Shown: in pieces, positions 40,601-51,000 of the stretch
Layout of the letters: every line of letters starts with the position of its first letter
Position numbering within the stretch: the stretch's first letter is position 1
Assembly (NCBI GenBank): GCA_013397935.1
Contig: VZRN01011463.1
Span: 46,905 to 110,904, forward strand
Length of the DNA stretch: 64,000 nucleotides
Direction of reading: 5' to 3'
DNA from: Dasyornis broadbenti
Lineage: Eukaryota; Chordata; Aves; Passeriformes; Dasyornithidae
Made by a program: the position numbers and the translations under genes
Notes under the pieces: model-generated
Told to the model about the DNA's origin: nothing
Databases searched by the model: none
Seen by the model: the letters and a program-made list of their open reading frames with translations, nothing else

Positions 40601-40768
40601 CATGGTTTAAGGCACCACACTGTTACCCGGGGTATAACTAAAGGAGTGAAGGAAGACTTCCGCCTGGCCATGGAGCGCCAGGTCTCACGCTGTGGGGAAA
40701 ATCTCATGGTGGTCTTGCATAGGTTCTGCATTAATGAGAAAATACTGCTGCTGCAGACTCTTGCTTGA
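19649..40768 (+). CDS. INTS10: Integrator complex subunit 10, complete, 17 coding exons
   Basis: INTS10 belongs to the nuclear Integrator complex, which cleaves snRNA and enhancer or promoter-proximal transcripts; with INTS13 and INTS14 it forms the arm module. Coding exons: 19649-19777, 20698-20765, 21454-21557, 22570-22709, 23212-23293, 23606-23746, 24169-24340, 24791-24960, 28527-28660, 29424-29577, 30254-30336, 31169-31321, 32410-32518, 32885-32964, 33430-33592, 34654-34747, 40612-40768. All junctions are GT..AG and all phases agree. They sum to 2133 bases, 710 codons plus TGA, the same length as I recall for human INTS10. It opens MSAQGDCEFLVKRARELVPG and is near-identical to the mammalian protein throughout. 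A basic cluster KKRK at residues 368-371 precedes the acidic SSDDED at 381-386, a plausible nuclear-import region. The ATG at 19649 is chosen by homology; an in-frame GTG-started extension upstream has no support. Confidence 0.97.
19951..19978. repeat. Trinucleotide repeat (TAC/ACT)n, imperfect
   Basis: Run of TACTACTATTACTACTAC type triplets in INTS10 intron 1, just outside the CpG island. Length is likely polymorphic. It is non-coding. Confidence 0.75.
20114..20447 (-). repeat. CR1 LINE 3' end in INTS10 intron 1
   Basis: On the plus strand it begins with the reverse complement of the CR1 terminus (GGTTGGAAGGGACCTTAAAG then ATCATCTAGTCCAACC). It continues through a conserved CCATGGGCAGG-type block, AAGAATTTCTTCATAA and ends near GATACTGGAAGGCTG. 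About 330 bp is recognisable. The copy is 5'-truncated and inverted relative to INTS10. Confidence 0.9.
20448..20525. repeat. Tandem duplication of a roughly 40-bp AT-rich unit
   Basis: Two adjacent copies share AATAATGTTAA, AAGTATA and ATCATACAGAATT in the same order (first copy to about 20489, second to about 20525). The pair abuts the 5' truncation end of the preceding CR1 copy. Confidence 0.65.
20813..21255 (-). repeat. CR1 LINE 3' end in INTS10 intron 2
   Basis: On the plus strand it starts TCACAGAATCAGTTTGGGAA, the inverted CR1 tail, followed by GAGTCCAACCTATGACCGAA, CCTTAAACACCTCCAGGGAT, AAGAAATTCCTTCTAATGTC and CTCAGCCACTCCTC. About 440 bp of the 3' region is present, truncated at the CR1 5' side near GCCCTTCTCTGG. 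The minus-strand 167-codon open frame here belongs to the repeat, not to a host gene. Its sequence resembles the copy at 63250-63580 more than the intron 1 copy, suggesting a different CR1 subfamily. Confidence 0.92.
24961..28526 (+). other. INTS10 intron 8 (3.6 kb)
   Basis: Sequence between coding exons 8 and 9 of INTS10, with donor GTTAGT and acceptor CCAG. I see no further exon in it. It holds one possible ancient repeat scrap at 25143-25196 and a short duplicated TTTATTGACCTA motif near 27313-27356. Confidence 0.8.
25143..25196. repeat. Possible ancient interspersed repeat scrap
   Basis: AGTGAATCAGACCAAAGAGC followed by CATCTGACTTAGCAATGTGG resembles a motif common in old amniote LINE-derived repeats (a block like CAGACCAAAGGTCCATCTAG). 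Only about 50 bases are recognisable, so family and strand cannot be settled by eye. Confidence 0.35.
30145..30183. repeat. TCTA / TA microsatellite
   Basis: TATCTATCTATC passes into a (TA)n run and ends GATATAG in INTS10 intron 10. It is a compound simple repeat, likely length-variable. Confidence 0.85.
34748..40611 (+). other. INTS10 intron 16 (5.9 kb), last intron
   Basis: Largest INTS10 intron, separating the penultimate exon from the terminal coding exon. Donor GTAAGA splits the AAG codon for Lys659 after its second base; acceptor TTTAAG resumes with G then CAC CAC ACT. Longest open frames inside (for example 38508-38939) have no recognisable family and include a homopolymer-encoded Phe run. 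No alternative terminal exon is evident by eye. Because the intron is long and precedes the last exon, intronic polyadenylation is possible but not shown. Confidence 0.85.
38805..38823. repeat. Poly(T) homopolymer, 19 bases
   Basis: Uninterrupted T run in INTS10 intron 16. It lies within a generally T-rich, AT-rich segment and no mobile-element body is recognised around it. Confidence 0.8.
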
Positions 40769-40995
40769 ATGGACTGGATCCTGATGCAATGTCTTTTATG
40801 GAGTGAGGGGAAGGCTCTTCTTTATATGCATAACAGCAGAGCAGTGGGAAATCTCTTGTTCAGAGGGTCAAGAAGTTCCCTATAAGTTACAGGTTCTGCA
40901 GTACACAAACACTACTCAGTGTTTGTTCACTGCTTAGTTTTCTTATGTTAGTAGATCAAACTTTATTATAAATAAAACTTTGTTTAAGAAGTCTT
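40769..40995 (+). other. INTS10 3' untranslated region
   Basis: Sequence from the INTS10 TGA to roughly 20 bases past its AATAAA. It is about 225 bases, a short 3' UTR. The end is inferred from the signal, not observed. Confidence 0.6.
40971..40976 (+). terminator. INTS10 poly(A) signal AATAAA
   Basis: Canonical AATAAA 203 bases after the INTS10 stop codon, followed within 60 bases by T- and GT-rich sequence (CTGTTTGTTTTGGG and later GTTAGTGTGTGTGTC), a good downstream element. It is the first strong signal on this strand. Confidence 0.75.
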
Positions 40996-41079
40996 TGTAA
41001 TATCCTGTTTGTTTTGGGATTTTTCCCATAGTGTTAGTGTGTGTGTCATAGTTCTTTCCATCTTTATACATACACAGAG

Positions 41080-42097
41080 AACATAGCAAGGTATTTCAGG
41101 TTTTTTATTAGCACTAGTGTGGAAATCACAGCATGAGTGAATTTCCTGAATTTCCAAAAACTGTTACCTTACATTGAATTGGTTTGTTAGCTCTTCCTTT
41201 TCTGCAGAATTCTACCTGTATTGCTGGCTTTCAGATTCAGGGCCCTTAAGTAAATCCATGTAGAAAGAGGATTGTTTTGATTGAAATTTGGTAATATCCA
41301 AGTGATTATACAAAGTCAATAGGAAATGCCTGTTCTGCACTCCTAGAGTGTAGCACATGAAACTCACACCTCGTTCATGCAAGAGGTGTGTAACCCAAAG
41401 GCCCAGAACACGCACACTTGGGCTGCTAAACCTGTAGGAGCAGCCTGCTGATGAATAAGCCAATAGATGAGATTTTAGGCTTCAGCAGGATCCTTAATCT
41501 AAGGGTTTGGGCAAAGACCAAAGGGGAAGAATACAATGAAGAACGATCAGATGAGGATACCACCTGGCCGTGACAGAGGTGGCCCTGAGCTTTCCCAGAT
41601 AGTCACTGGCCAAGTTAAATGTGTGCCAGTAGCCAGAGGGGCACAGGCATGCAAGAGGTGCCAAGGATATTTACAAACCCCAGACCACCTGAGTTAGGGG
41701 GTTCTGTGTTATGTGCAGGGACTATTATCACAGGCCCATTCTGATAACCCCCTGCAGTCACCACCCCCATCCCTTGCAGTTCCTTTCATGAACACCATCA
41801 GGCTGTCTTAGACTGCCCAACTGTTATCGTATGTTCAGGTTCTCCAAATGAAGGAGGGAAATCAGTAAAATATTTACAAAAGACGGAAAACAGAAAGCAA
41901 CTGCAGTAGACTAGTAAGTTTTTGCTAAATAGGAAAATACTGTCCCTTAAGTCACATAAAAGTCCTGATGACAACTTCACTGGCACTGTAAACTTAAACT
42001 AGTATCCCTTTTTAGTAATACAGCCTGAGTGGCAATATTTCAGGCTAATCCACTTGCCTCATCAGAATCTAGGCTTGCTACACCTTGACTACCCCTA
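41080..42097 (-). other. HGSNAT 3' untranslated region (predicted)
   Basis: Minus-strand sequence after the HGSNAT TGA at 42098-42100, running about 1 kb to the AATAAA at 41104-41109. It contains no recognised repeat. An alternative end about 140 bases further would overlap the INTS10 3' end. Confidence 0.5.
41104..41109 (-). terminator. HGSNAT poly(A) signal AATAAA
   Basis: TTTATT on the plus strand is AATAAA on the minus strand, about 1 kb after the HGSNAT stop. Downstream on the minus strand is CTCTGTGTATGTAT, a GT-rich element in the right place. A second minus-strand AATAAA lies at 40962-40967, directly beside the INTS10 signal. Confidence 0.55.
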
Positions 42098-45000
42098 TCA
42101 GATTTTCCAGAATATCCTTCTCCTGTAAAGTATATATGATATTATGACCCAAAGAGTTGTTGCAGTGAGGTTTTGAGTCAGATGCTCTGCATGGGATTGA
42201 CTGTCTTGCATCTTCCACTTAAAAGGGAAGTAGTTTGCAAACACTTGGTGTCCAATGTAGACCAGGATTGAGTTCATTCCTGAAAGGAAGGACAGGTTAT
42301 ACCATCTGAAAAAACAGGTATGGGCTTGCTTCAGAGCAAGCAGGCAGAGGTGTGCCAGGCTTATGAAAGAGAGTGGCACCAAGACAACAGCAGCTAATGT
42401 CATTTGCCCCAAGGATGCTACACACTGTTTTCAAATACAGTCTGAGGGGTTCTCTCCCCCAAAACATTTATTGAAAAGAAACACAAACAACCTCTGTGCT
42501 AAATTGAAAATACAACCAAATCAGTATGCTGCAATTATATTAATAAGGAGAATAATAACAGTTACTGTCTTCAGGGTGGACAAGTGCCAACCAATCTGGT
42601 CAGATCTGCTGCCTTTACAAAGAAATGCTGACTGCCCTTCAAAGCTCTGGGGTTTCTGGTAGGAAGTACGATACCCTGCTGTCAACCCTGCCTATTTTCC
42701 TGTCCAGACACCAGAGACCAAAGCTGCTGGAAAGGTCCCCTCTGCTGTGGCTTTGCATTCTGTACTCATTTTTGTTGTATGCCCAGTGTGGTTAAAACCA
42801 CAGTGGGATACTTTTGGAAACATGCTTATCTAAAATCACAGAGCCAGAACCTACACAGCTGCCCAGGCGATTTTTGTCTTCCACATCTTCAGAAGTGGTA
42901 TTACTCTGTTGACAGGCCTCTGAGTTTCCCATTAGGTTACACAAGTCTCAGCAGTGCCTCCCAAAACCAACTTCAAAAAGCTGTGGTATTTTGCTTGGTC
43001 CTAGGCAGCTGTTCACTGGGATCTTGACTTGAGACCAAACTGAGAACAGCCATTAAGCAACAGCAGCTTTCAGCCCTCATTTAACAAATTAATTGTCCCT
43101 CTCTTCTAAATACCTGGTCTCAAGTGTCCCAGTTCTATGCAAAGTTCCACTCAATCATTCTGGAATCCTTCAGGTTACTGCAGTCTAAATCCCTACTCTT
43201 TTAAAGACAAGGGAAGCACAGAAAACAAAAGGATAATACCAGTGCAGAAAGAATTAGAAGGAATATGTCTGCTGATGTGGTTTTACTGACCTGGGTATAA
43301 AAATGGAGCACCTGACCATAATTTCTTGACATCCACAAGGTAATATATGAGCAGTAAGAGGGTGAAGGCAAAGCAGCTTGTGGTTGTCACATATGATATT
43401 GACCTACAAACATTTTCAGTAAAAAGAGTACATTTAGAGAACTGTGTGAAACAGATGTCAATGTACAAAAGGTTAAACATTCTCTGAGATAAAACAGTAC
43501 TTTAACAAAATTACATGAAATGTTCCATCCATTTGCTTACCATAAGTTCTTGTTTATGGGAATAAACCCTTCTTCTTTAGAGCATTTTGTCAAGATAGCA
43601 GAAATAATTCCCTGAAATGGAAAGTCGGAAAAGTTTATATAACCACTGTAACGTTTCAGAAACACTAACTTTGTATTGCATGAAAATACATGTCTTTTGA
43701 AGAGCTACATAACTATCAGACTTACCATTACTATGCCCCATATGGCGAACCGACTCATAATTTGTTTGTGCTGGTCTTTGTAGAACAAGGTAATTTTTCC
43801 TGCCTTAGAAAAAGAATACAAAAAAAAAAATAATGCACATCAATGTAACTACATTTCAAGAGCCAGGTATATTTGCCACCAGCTACCTGTGCTAAGACGG
43901 AGACCACGAATAGGATTTCTAACAGCAAGTGGCTAAAAGGCTCAGAATGAGGACTCTTTGTAAAGAATGGACACACAAGGGGAAAATATGTAAATACAAC
44001 CCAATCGGCAGTAGAGGTGCACTTTTTCTCCCTTCCTTACTACATTAACACTGAGGAAGGGGACAAGTATCTTTATTAGGTCAACACAATGTAACTTGAG
44101 CTTCCTCTCCCTCAGTAAGGATTGCATGAAGAACACCACCAGAGCCAGCCCCAAGAGCTTCTCCATAGCGCCCCATCACATCCTGACCTGCTCAGAGCAC
44201 ATGCTCCTCTTCATACACCACAAAGAAATATGTCTTGGTAACTCACTCCTCAGTGTCACGCTTCTGTTCCAAGCTCTGCCCCACAGATATTCCCAATCAG
44301 TTTTTACCCAGTGCTACATGGGGTAGCATTCCTTTCCCATCACAAAGAGTTTGTTCGGTTCACAGCTGCTGCAAAGCCAGAAAAGCCAGCAGCGCATCAA
44401 AACTGCATCAAAAAGTGCCATATTTAAATAGTGGTGAGCTGTGAGCTTTTGGTATTGGTAAGACCAATGTGAAGCCCTGCATCTCTTGTCAGGGAAAGTG
44501 AGCATACAGCACCTATACAAGATGGCTATCACTGCATGCCAAACAGAAAATCAGTAAGGGGGGAACAAATACAGCTGCAACTTTTGAAACCCTTACAATG
44601 AAGCTGTGAAGTTTGTGTGTCTCTTAGCCTTATTTTCCAACATGCACAGCCAGCCTACTCCCAGCATAAGTCCAACCTCAAAACACATGAAGTTTCCAGA
44701 TGGCTATTTTGCAAGTTTCTTGTGTCCATCCCTTATAAAAACTGAGAAGTCTAGGTGTATCTAATGCAGCCTACTGCCACATTAGGTTCCACTTCTCTGC
44801 CACTCACCTCAGGTTAAGTCATCCTGAAAGCATTGCTCTGGAAAATGTTTTGTTAGAACCAGTCTCAGTAAAGAAAGTAAAGAAACTGCATTGCCTCCCC
44901 ACTTCCAAGCTTCCTTCAAATCTTCCCATTATAGCACGCAGCCAGAAAGAAAAAGAGGTACCTGCAGTCCCAAAAATGCCATAACAATGCTATTTATGGT

Positions 45001-48000
45001 CCCCAGGATCCCTTCAGGATCATATGGCATCGTTGTTTGGTAAATCACCTTAGAGAGAAAACAGTTGTTACAGGGCACCTGAGCAACCAAACTTCTTTCT
45101 CTTAAATCCCCCTGCATGTATCATTCCCGAGCCCTTCCTGACATACTGCAAACCAAAAACTACTTACACCTGAAGAGGGATGCTGATACATATGCTTTTC
45201 TCCAAGAAGCAAACGGTCAATGTAACCAGCTGCTCCTCCAGTGCAGTTGGGATAGTTTCCAAAGTCCCCAATGCCCCCAGGACCAAGATAGCCCCTAGGA
45301 GAGAGGCAAAGGGCACAAAGTGTTGGTACATTCCAGCTGCACAGCAGCTGGCCCACTAACCAGCACACTAAATGCTCAGTGTTTTCCCAGATTAGAGGCA
45401 CACATTGATGGCCTTGCAATAACCATGTATCGCTGTACACAGACTTCAGGGAGTTTTTAATCCTCTTCTTTAGATAGGAAGAGTGACATCACCCTTATAA
45501 GACTTAATACTTTTAGTACCAAAGTAAAGAAATTTTTTTCACAACAGGTGCTTCCTTTAACCCTGCTGGCCTAAAAGCTCTTCCTTTCATTCTTTCCCTA
45601 AGGCTAATAAAATGTACCTTCTACTCAGCAGAAGAAAAACAACCTGATACTCCACAGAAAGTTGTCTGAATGCATGGTCTTACCTGGGACAATCTGGCAC
45701 TGGTAATAAGAAGGTCAGGCAGAGCCAAATCACTTCCAACATCAGAATGAAAATCCACTGTGGCCAGTAGGGAAGAATATCCTGCAGAGCAGGAAATGAT
45801 CCTTCCTGCATGAGATGGAGGGAGGGGGTGTTAGCTGGGAAGTAAAAACCATGCCCTTGGGAACAACCTGTACTTCCTGGCAGGCAGTCGTGTATCCCCA
45901 GATACAAGAGGGAGATGCTGTTATTGCAAAAGTGGGTTTTACCAATAGATTTTTCATTTTCATGAACCATTTCCAGACACTTAGTTACTTGGGGCAGGGG
46001 GGAAGAAACAAACCAAAACAAAAGCCCTTAATGTTTTTTAACTTGAAAAATGTCAAACAGAATTTTCGTTCATGAACAGAACAAAAGTCTTTTGGGAAAA
46101 GAGACTCAAGGAAAGTCAAAAAGCAGTCTTACTTTCCCCTGCTGTGAAAAAACCTTGCCAAAATCAACTGGACAAAACGGAGACTACAGGATTCAGCATA
46201 GAGATGCCTGTCCCTGAGCTTCCTTGGCAGTGGAAAAGTCATCAAAAGTGTCTTGGAATGCCTGCTTCTAAGCATTATCTGAATGGATTGGTGAAATCCT
46301 TAAATACAATAAAGCTATATGTGACAAATTGCAGACTGGGACACTGAAGGGTGCACATACCCAACATTTCTGCCAGGTCACACTGCACTACACATCAAGT
46401 GGGATGTTACATGTTTTCTTATCATTTCTCATGTATTCTTTGTGCCCAAACAAGAGCAAAGGCTATCAAACCCTGCTCCAGTATTAGTTGTCATCTCCCC
46501 ACATAACTCACCCAGGTTCCACTATCAGCTCTTGTAAACAGGAGTTCGAGAGAAGCAACCACCAGGTATGTGAATCCCAGCCTCTGGAGCACCCCTGGAA
46601 TACGCAAATTATCCCAGGACACTGGAAGACATGCAAGCAGTGTGAAGGAGGAGCAGACACATGCTCTTTTGTAAATACTAAAGCTACACTTCTCCAGGGA
46701 GAGCTGAGATCCACTGCACTTGCAGGTACAATGGACACCTCCACTCTGTCACCCCAACTTTCTGTGCATCATAATCCTAGGGAAGTCACTAAGACAACAG
46801 TGGCTGGCACAAAGGTCTAACAGAGAGAATTGCATCAGTGCAGAACTGAACAGCACTCCACAAGATACCATCAAAGTGCTGACATGGTTTTTGCAACACC
46901 CCAGCCAAGGAGGCAGGAACAAGTTACAGAAGTGCAAGGAAGAGAGCAAGTTCCACTCACAAGGTCCAAGGCAGTAATTGGGATTCACAACTATGATTCC
47001 CAGCAGGATTAGCACAAAACTTCTCCAGAGGATTTTTCTGAGCACTTTCCACTTCGAACTTCCCCACCTCATAATGGAGCCTAGTGACAATGCTATTGAA
47101 GTCCCCATGATGAACACAAACCTAGAGAACGTAGAAGACGAGAAATGGAGCTGACAGATGTCTCATAACGTGTGTGTAACAGCAAACACTAAAGCTGACA
47201 GAGCGGCCTGCATTGGCCCAAGCAAAATGCATGCACTGAGTGAAATTGGACAATTTTATTTCCTTTGATTGCTAGGAATTCCCAGGCTACTGAGCTTGCA
47301 CTATGGGATACTTCCACCTTCTTCAGGGGTCTGTTGAGGCAGGGTTGTAATTGCATTCTTGTCTTTTTCCAGCAATTCATATGCTACCAGAAAATTCTAT
47401 TACCCAAAATTAAATTAGCATCTTCAGAGCAGTAAAACACAAGCTGTGAATCGATGATTCAAATTCAGAATTGACCCACTCCTCCCCTCTACATTAGGTT
47501 CATGGTAAAAGTCCAGTTCCCTCCTCCATGAGAAACTACAGCCGGTGTAGAGAAGCATGCTAGGGGCAGATGGGATAATTGCTTCCCCATAAGACCATTC
47601 TCTGGTTATGGAAATATTAGTTTAATCCAAAATTTACTTGGCTATTTTATCTATGAATACACACCAGTCCAGCAGGGATACAGGCAGGGTAGCCCTGGGC
47701 CTTGTGTGTGGGAAGAAGGAGGATGTGGGGCACCAAAACCACTTACCTCTTTTACTGGTTCATAAGGATTATGTTGTTATTTGTAGGGGCAGATTCCTAT
47801 TAACTGTTTAACACAAATTCATCCCTCCAAATACATTTCCACATGGAAGCAAGGTGCACACAATACTCCCCTTGTATCCCTTAATATAAAGAATCACTTG
47901 ATACAAAAACTATTCTTCAAGAAAACTTACCATGGAAACACCAGGTCTGCCACTGTTAATCCTACAGAGAAATATGAAGGAGCACATTATTTACCTTGAA

Positions 48001-51000
48001 CCCTCTTGAAATTTAACAAGATTACTGTTGAATTTCTAGAGGAATTGCAGGCTGCTAGCAATTATTCATGTCCCAAAATCTAAAACATGTTAAAAATAAA
48101 ACCTACAAAGAGCTAATCACCGTGCTTCACTGCATTTACCACTCTTCAAGGATAGGGTCAGAACTCATTGCTGTGCCTTGGGAAAGATTTCAGGGATGGG
48201 ATCCTTGCTATTCTCCACTAGGGTAACACAATGCTTGACTTCATCTCCACCAGCTTACCAATCAAGGCATTATGTTTTTACAGCACTGAGCAACATCAGC
48301 TTGACTGTGGTCATTAAAAAACAGAGAAAAATTAAAGATATGACCCTGTATCACAAATGAAAAGGTTGCACACAGACTGTGATGTGAAGCCATCCTGGCA
48401 CTGTGTGATGAGGAGGACCATATACTGCTTTGGCCATTAACCTAACAGGCCAGCTCCCCTGCTGAGGAACCGGTGCAGCATCGCAGCCTTCAGCTGAGCA
48501 ACAGCTCGCTGCAGCTGCTGCAACACCAACCATTACTAGAAACTGCTGCAGTTAAAATTCAGAGTAACTCAGTTGTACCTTACCATTCCAACTCTCATGT
48601 TTGAAGAACCAGTATTTTCCTCCTCCATAGTTAACAAACACCATAATTACAAGAGAGAGCCTAAAAAGACAACAAAACCACAATGAAATGCATATATATG
48701 AACACAAAGTTAATGATTACTACTCCCACTAATGCATTTCTAACTCTGAGATCTGATTTATTTTATTTTTAAAGCAAGATTTCCAAGGTTTCCAGCTTTA
48801 CCAACCAGGAAGCTGTGTTTCAAAAATCATGGCTGGTGGTGAACCAAAGCAAGCTCCTTTGCATAGTATTTTCACACTGAACATGTTGGGTTTTTCCACC
48901 CTCTGCCACAATTTTATGTTTCCTCAAATTAGATCAAAGTGTTTCAGAAAATCTGAGAATTAAAATCTTGATAAACTTCTAAGTAAAACAGACCACCTTG
49001 AACTGTCCATCTGCTATATATTGTCATGCACTGTCAAACCACCATTGGAAAAATGTCATTCCCCTTGGCAGAGCTGCATTTGAGCAAGATCTTATGCTCA
49101 CCCTCGAAAGGTGTCAAGGGAATGCAGCCGCTTCCGAGAGGCTGTGCTCCAGGAATGTGGGGTAGGATCACAGTTAATGGAGTCTGTTGTGTTCGGGGAT
49201 CCGAGCTCCTTTGGGAACAAACCAGACACATGAAGATCAAGTCAGCAGCTGCACCAGCTGACTAGGCAACAAAGGTCAGCAAACTTTCGCACTCTCTTTT
49301 TCTTTATTCTCCCTGTCTTGCTTTTGCTTCCCTACCCGCTGCATCTAACCTCTTCCTGGCTTCACCACATTGCAATGTTTGCAGATGCTCCAGACTCTAC
49401 CTTTGACCAGGCAGAAACAAAAGTGCAGTGAAATGAGCCTGAGCTTGAGAGTCATCGGAGTTGGGTCCAACCAAATCAGTCAGAGACTTGGCAACACTCC
49501 GAGTTCTGCTTTACAACAGAGCTGAGCAGATCCAGTTCCCAACTCTCAAATAGGACCCACCCCAACCCAATCAGCACTTGTCTGATGCCCCAGAGAGACT
49601 GTTTCAAGAGCTATACCAGTGGAAAATGAATCCTTTTAAACACAGAAGTGGCTTCTTTGCAATTGAGTTCCCTAGACCACTCTGATCAGAACCAGTGACA
49701 GCATAAAGAAGGAGACATATCCCAGTTAGAGAGATGAGCAACTATGAGAATTGCTGTAGAGCTCTGCTTCCAAGTCTTTTGATTCTAGACAGGTTTGGAC
49801 CTCTTAGATATGAAGCCCAGACTGTGATGAACTATCTGCATTCTAGTACAAAATGAGGATCACACAGAAATGCCAGTTCCAGGGGTGCCAGAGAAATTTT
49901 GGCTTCATTTTTTTAGCTAAAATTCCTGCTGTGCTGGAAGCAGACATGAAGGCTGTGATTTCCCTTACACTGACTATGTCAGAAGGGGACAATATTTTCA
50001 CCAACACATTTGCTTCAAGGGAACTAAAGTGGGCACAAATCTGTATCTTTAAAACTTGCAAGAGCTCTACAGGGAATCCACTACACTTGCATGGAAACCC
50101 AGTCTAGCACACTCCATTGACATAAAAATGCCCATCTGACATCAATACAAGATTTGCTAAGGGGAACACACACACAAGGGGAAGATGATTAGCAATAAAC
50201 GAGTCCCCAGAGGAACAGATAGTGTGTGTTTCTTGGAGATGAAAACACTACAGAATGCAAACTAAAGATACTGTGGTCACTCACGGAGTTAATCATACGA
50301 TCAGTTGCTCTGGGATTCAGTTTCTTGTAAATCCAGTTTCTGACTGGATCAATTCTGAAAACGAGTAACAGTTTAAGACACAAAACAAAGGCATAAGTAC
50401 TTTACAGTTAATTTTGCCTTAACAGAAACTATTTGGCAGCATAAATCAGAAGTTTGGACAGTTCCCATTTCTGTTATTATGGCTCACATAGGTAATACTG
50501 AGATTCAGCCAGTACCTAGGATCTCAGTTAAGTCCAGCTGTGTAAATACACTGACACAAGCTCGTGTTTGGGGGTTTCTTGGGGGTTGCTTACAGGCAAG
50601 GATGACTCACACCAGTCAGTACACAGGGTAGAAGGTTTCATTTGTTACATGCACTTTGGTCCCACTGACTTGGATTACTGATCCAGAGCTAGAGAAAGAG
50701 CAAGGGACAGGAGGGTGCGGCAGGGCATGTGTGAGCTTACAGTGAACATCAGCTGCTCTATAGTAGTAACTGCTCTGCGCACAAATTAACAAGGCTACAA
50801 GATATCCCTCAAGTGAAATCGCATCACACAGCATTTCTTGCCACATGTGCCACAACCTGCACATGGCAACCTGATAACAGGATGTGATCTGCAAGCAGGG
50901 CTACAAGTGGGACTCTGAAACATCACACTGTGATGTGTGGTCTTAAACTGGCAGTCCCACTTCACGAGTAAGGAGGAAGTACTGTTCACTTACTTCATTA

